DNA of 7,836 nt, taken from an uncultured Spirochaetales bacterium. GTDB taxonomy: Bacteria; Spirochaetota; Spirochaetia; Treponematales; Treponemataceae. Positions 5,156 to 7,836 of this stretch are shown one piece after another. The notes under the pieces were generated by a model, which saw only the letters and a program-made list of their open reading frames with translations, searched no databases and was not told the origin of the DNA. The stretch is taken from positions 1 through 7,836 of the forward strand of contig CAMGSV010000119.1 in assembly GCA_946061495.1 (NCBI GenBank), in the 5' to 3' direction. Every line of letters starts with the position of its first letter. The first letter of the stretch is position 1. The translations under genes and the position numbers were made by a program.

Positions 5156-7615
5156 TCATTCATCCAAGAAACGCTCCACAGTATGACACAATTCCTGGAT
5201 AGTGCCGTGACTTCGGCGGAAGGGTGGAATTCCTTCCAAAAAAATCCTACCGTAACGCTTTTCCACCAAACGGCGGTCAAGCACCACCACCACTCCACGA
5301 TCGGTGGAACGACGCATGAGGCGACCCACTCCCTGGCGGAATTTGATTACCGCCTCCGGAACGCTCAGCTCCATGAAGGAGCTTCCTCCTCGCTTTTCCA
5401 CTGCTTCCGAGCGGGCCGCAAAGAGGGGGTCATCGGGAACACGGAAGGGCAGCTTTACAATTATGACTTGAGATAAAGAAGATCCCGGCACGTCAACTCC
5501 CTCCCAGAAGGAATCGGTGGCAAAGAGAACACTGGACTCATCCTTCTTGAAATTCTCCAGCAGACGGAACCTATCCTCATCTCCCTGCTTCATCAAGGCA
5601 AAGCCGCTGCCCACAAGACTTTGACGGCAGGCCTCCCAGGTGTTCCTGAGGGAATCATAGGAGGTGAACAGCACCAGCGTCCGTCCTCCAGCAGCGGCAA
5701 TGAGCCGAGACACCGCCAGCTCCAAGTAAGACTGGAAGGAGGAGCTGTCCGGCAATGGGGCATCGGTGGGAATGGCCAGCAGTGCATTCCGGTGGTAGGG
5801 AAAGGGAGACGGAAATTCTCCAGTGGTAAGGCGCTCATCATCCACAAAGGAGGCCCCAGTCCGTCTCAGCCAATAGTCAAAGCTATTACTGCTTCGGATG
5901 GTGGCAGAGGTGCAGACAACAGTGGAAAGCGGCTCGAACACACCCTCGTTCATTCGGGGGGCAATGTTCAGCGGGGCCTGAACAAAGCGACAGAACCACC
6001 GTGGTTGCTGGGAAGCACCTCCCCGCCCCGCCGGCAGCCTCACCTTCTCCAAAAAGGAGACGGTCTCCTGGTGCTCCTGCCACTGGGCAAAGGACCTGCA
6101 GAACTGGGCCATATCATCAAGGCGGCGGAGCACCGTCTTTGTCTCCCAGACAGCTGGGGAATCCCGCAGGTCATCGTCAATGGAGTCAATCATCTCCCGG
6201 AAAATTGCAGAGCATTCCGTGAGACTGGCCCCCAGCTTTTCAAAGGTAGCCAGCACTTGGGTAAAACACTGCTCTGTGGCGGGAGTCAGCCGCAGGGTGA
6301 ACTGTCCTTCCATAAGGTCAAGTCCCTGCTGGTCAAGGCTTTCCAGCTGGCCATACACCTCCTCCATGGCGGCAAGAATCTGTCCCACCCAATTGTCTCC
6401 AGCTGCCAGCACCTCCATGGTATACAGGTGGCCAGCCATGGCTCCATTCTTTCGCTTGCGATACAGGATGTTCAGCTGGCGACTCACCTTGAAGCGGGTC
6501 AACGTCTCTGAAAAAAAGCTGGTGGCGGCATGCTCTATGCCGTGGGCCTCGTCCAGCACCAGACGACGGTAGGGAGGCAGCACCGCCGTATCGCTGAAAC
6601 CAATTCCAGAAAGCCTAGCCTCAATGTCGGCAAAGAGGAGGTGGTGGTTCACAATGAGAATCTGGGCGTCGGCCGCCTCCTTACGAACCTTCATCACAAA
6701 GCACTTGTCGTGGAACGTGCATTTCATGCCCATACATGCATCCGACTCTGAACAGACACGATTCCACAAATATTCTGAAGGTAAAAAGGCTAAGTCAGAG
6801 CGGCTGCCAGTCTCCGTCGTTTTGGACCACTCCTTCAGGGTTTCCAGCTCCTGATTCTCCTCAAAGAACAGGTCTGGTTCTGCCAGCAAATCGTTGAGCC
6901 GCCGAAGGCAAAGGTAGTTTTGGCGGCCCTTCATGAGAATGAATTTCAACTTTTTTCCCGTAAGCTGTAAGGCGGCGGGCACGTCCTTTTCTGCCAGCTG
7001 CTGCTGGAGATTTATGGTTCCAGTAGAAATGACCACTCGCTCCTTGTTGGTGGCCGCCCAAAGGATGCTAGGAATCAGGTAGGCGTAGGACTTTCCCACT
7101 CCAGTGCCCGCCTCAAAGATGGAGACCCCATCCCCATTGAAGGCCCTGCAGATTCCCGTCAGCAGATCAATCTGGGCGGGCCGTTCCTCAAAATAACCAT
7201 CACCGGTATCCAAGGGGCCACCACACGAGAGGTATGCGGCGGCGGATTGAAGGTCCAGCTTGCTGGTGGATTTGGGCTTAACTGGTTCCACCACCACATA
7301 GCAGTCGGAGATGTCATTGTTGACGATGTAGAATCCCTGGCAACGCTGGGCCGCCTGTGCTGCAATGGATATGTCTGCATCGGAGGGCTGCAATCTGCCA
7401 GATGGGTGATTATGGATTAAAACATGGGATTCATAGGCGGCCTCTGATTGGACAGGAACAGCAGACTCATTCCCTCGGGCCGCCACTGCAACAGAAACAA
7501 TGATTCCCTGGGAGTCTATCAAGCCACCGAAGAACACCTCGTTGCCCGAAGCCTCTTCAATGGCCTCTGCCATGCGGAGTCGCACTTCATCTGTAAACCG
7601 CAGGGAAACATCCAT
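5156..7615 (-). CDS. dinG: DinG/XPD-family iron-sulfur helicase with N-terminal RadC-type JAMM domain
   Basis: An 819-residue superfamily 2 helicase, expected to unwind DNA 5' to 3' using ATP, fused to a metal-dependent JAB/MPN+ domain. Residues about 6-112 resemble the RadC catalytic domain: EVFFGGLIDSQ with E26, then IHNHPSGRLQPSDAD with H68, H70, S78 and D81, a complete JAMM set. The helicase follows: ERPAQ (144-148), Walker A EAGTGVGKS (168-176, K175), C236, then C294-x4-C299-x5-C305 as the 4Fe-4S ligands, DEAH (355-358), CTSAT (568-572), TLVLFTSY (646-653), FWEGVDVPG (703-711) and QGVGRLMRR (761-769). E. coli DinG is about 716 residues and lacks this front domain. I start at the ATG at 7615, which has GAGG (7622-7625) six bases upstream. 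An ATG at 7627 would add MRFL without a ribosome site, next to the tRNA terminator. The partner reaction of the JAMM site is unknown. Confidence 0.92.
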   Translation of the reverse strand: MDVSLRFTDEVRLRMAEAIEEASGNEVFFGGLIDSQGIIVSVAVAARGNESAVPVQSEAAYESHVLIHNHPSGRLQPSDADISIAAQAAQRCQGFYIVNNDISDCYVVVEPVKPKSTSKLDLQSAAAYLSCGGPLDTGDGYFEERPAQIDLLTGICRAFNGDGVSIFEAGTGVGKSYAYLIPSILWAATNKERVVISTGTINLQQQLAEKDVPAALQLTGKKLKFILMKGRQNYLCLRRLNDLLAEPDLFFEENQELETLKEWSKTTETGSRSDLAFLPSEYLWNRVCSESDACMGMKCTFHDKCFVMKVRKEAADAQILIVNHHLLFADIEARLSGIGFSDTAVLPPYRRLVLDEAHGIEHAATSFFSETLTRFKVSRQLNILYRKRKNGAMAGHLYTMEVLAAGDNWVGQILAAMEEVYGQLESLDQQGLDLMEGQFTLRLTPATEQCFTQVLATFEKLGASLTECSAIFREMIDSIDDDLRDSPAVWETKTVLRRLDDMAQFCRSFAQWQEHQETVSFLEKVRLPAGRGGASQQPRWFCRFVQAPLNIAPRMNEGVFEPLSTVVCTSATIRSSNSFDYWLRRTGASFVDDERLTTGEFPSPFPYHRNALLAIPTDAPLPDSSSFQSYLELAVSRLIAAAGGRTLVLFTSYDSLRNTWEACRQSLVGSGFALMKQGDEDRFRLLENFKKDESSVLFATDSFWEGVDVPGSSLSQVIIVKLPFRVPDDPLFAARSEAVEKRGGSSFMELSVPEAVIKFRQGVGRLMRRSTDRGVVVVLDRRLVEKRYGRIFLEGIPPFRRSHGTIQELCHTVERFLDE

Positions 7616-7628
7616 CAGAAACCTCATT

Positions 7629-7662
7629 TAAAAATAAAAAAAGGGCTGTAAACCAGCCCTTT
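7629..7662 (-). terminator. Intrinsic terminator of tRNA-Glu, just ahead of dinG
   Basis: On the minus strand AAAGGGCTG (7654-7662) pairs perfectly with CAGCCCTTT (7640-7648) around a 5-base loop, running into T7, A, T5. The stem begins at the base after the tRNA 3' end. The T-run ends about 14 bases before the chosen dinG start, so dinG either relies on readthrough or has an unseen promoter overlapping this region. Confidence 0.9.
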
Positions 7663-7734
7663 CATCTCCTAGGGGAATTGAACCCCTGTTGTCGGGATGA
7701 AAACCCGATGTCCTAACCACTAGACGAAGGAGAC
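7663..7734 (-). tRNA. tRNA-Glu, anticodon TTC
   Basis: A complete 72-base cloverleaf on the minus strand. The acceptor stem GTCTCCT pairs with AGGAGAT (the first pair is G-U), with discriminator G; CCA is not encoded. The D arm carries CGTCTAGTGGTTAGGAC. The anticodon stem TCGGG/CCCGA holds the loop TTTTCAT, giving anticodon TTC at 7699-7701. The T arm is AGGGG-TTCAATT-CCCCT. It resembles E. coli tRNA-Glu closely and reads GAA and GAG codons. It has its own strong promoter and terminator and is therefore a single-gene unit. Confidence 0.97.
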
Positions 7735-7749
7735 ATTCACAACGTGAAT
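7735..7749 (-). promoter_or_regulatory. 6-3-6 inverted repeat in the tRNA-Glu leader
   Basis: ATTCAC (7735-7740), AAC, GTGAAT (7744-7749): a perfect dyad that abuts the mature 5' end of tRNA-Glu and covers the predicted transcription start (about 7745). It may form a short leader hairpin recognised during RNase P processing, or be an operator. The symmetry is visible; the role is uncertain. Confidence 0.35.
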
Positions 7750-7751
7750 TC

Positions 7752-7780
7752 ATCTTATCAGAGCAAATGAAATCTGTCAA
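7752..7780 (-). promoter_or_regulatory. Near-consensus sigma-70 promoter of tRNA-Glu
   Basis: On the minus strand, -35 TTGACA (7775-7780, perfect), a 17-base spacer and -10 TAAGAT (7752-7757, five of six). Start is near 7745, about 11 bases before the tRNA. A second perfect TTGACA lies 45 bases upstream (7820-7825), inside the 12-base dyad ACATG-CT-CATGT (7811-7822). Its best -10 match (TCTATT, 7796-7801, 18-base spacer) is weak. No gene is supportable in 7781-7836. Confidence 0.82.
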
Positions 7781-7836
7781 GACAAAAGAGACAAAAATAG
7801 AAAATAAACTACATGCTCATGTCAAATTTCCTCATG

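Noticed and set aside
5621..6511. A 296-codon open frame on the plus strand within dinG
   Set aside because: It is fully antisense to strongly conserved helicase sequence, has no ribosome site or recognisable domain, and is explained by the codon bias of the real gene.
7809..7836. The end of an upstream minus-strand gene (a short frame closing with TAG at 7809-7811)
   Set aside because: Fewer than ten codons are visible and other frames also stop nearby, so no gene can be supported.
1..7836. Mobile elements, CRISPR arrays, defence islands, toxin-antitoxin pairs
   Set aside because: No transposase, integrase, terminal repeats, regularly spaced repeats or known defence motifs were seen. The JAMM-helicase fusion lacks partner genes that would mark it as a defence system.

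Overview
The window looks like ordinary chromosome from a Treponema-type spirochaete. The protein families fit this, as does the order rpsT, hup, lnt, which I remember as neighbours in Treponema. That memory is not a database result. Coding DNA is about half G+C and intergenic stretches are clearly A+T-rich. I see no insertion sequence, phage gene, integrase or CRISPR array.

Layout. Bases 1-3708 form one minus-strand cluster, read right to left: ribosomal protein S20 (rpsT), an HU-type DNA-binding protein (hup), apolipoprotein N-acyltransferase (lnt), a bactofilin, and valine--pyruvate aminotransferase (avtA, cut by the left edge). The last four are packed tightly, with Shine-Dalgarno sequences lying in or against the preceding stop codons, so they are probably one translationally coupled transcript. 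Bases 3709-3908 are a regulatory region with back-to-back sigma-70 promoters, two perfect dyads and a homopolymer tract. The rightward promoter drives the only plus-strand gene, a 56-codon four-cysteine protein (3909-4079) that ends in a strong intrinsic terminator. Bases 4270-7615 carry plsC and a large dinG-family helicase gene on the minus strand. A minus-strand tRNA-Glu(TTC) with its own promoter and terminator lies at 7663-7734.

How the parts relate. rpsT, hup and probably the small zinc-ribbon gene belong to growth-related functions (ribosome, nucleoid). lnt, the bactofilin gene and plsC belong to the cell envelope (lipoprotein acylation, a membrane-associated scaffold, phosphatidic acid synthesis). 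avtA is amino-acid metabolism. dinG is genome maintenance.

The most unusual item is the dinG-family protein. It begins with a complete RadC-type JAMM (JAB/MPN+) metal site and continues into an iron-sulfur XPD/DinG helicase with all the expected motifs. Next are the small uncharacterised zinc-ribbon gene with its near-consensus promoter, the dyads in the divergent promoter region, and a TTG-initiated rpsT with a T8G6 leader tract.
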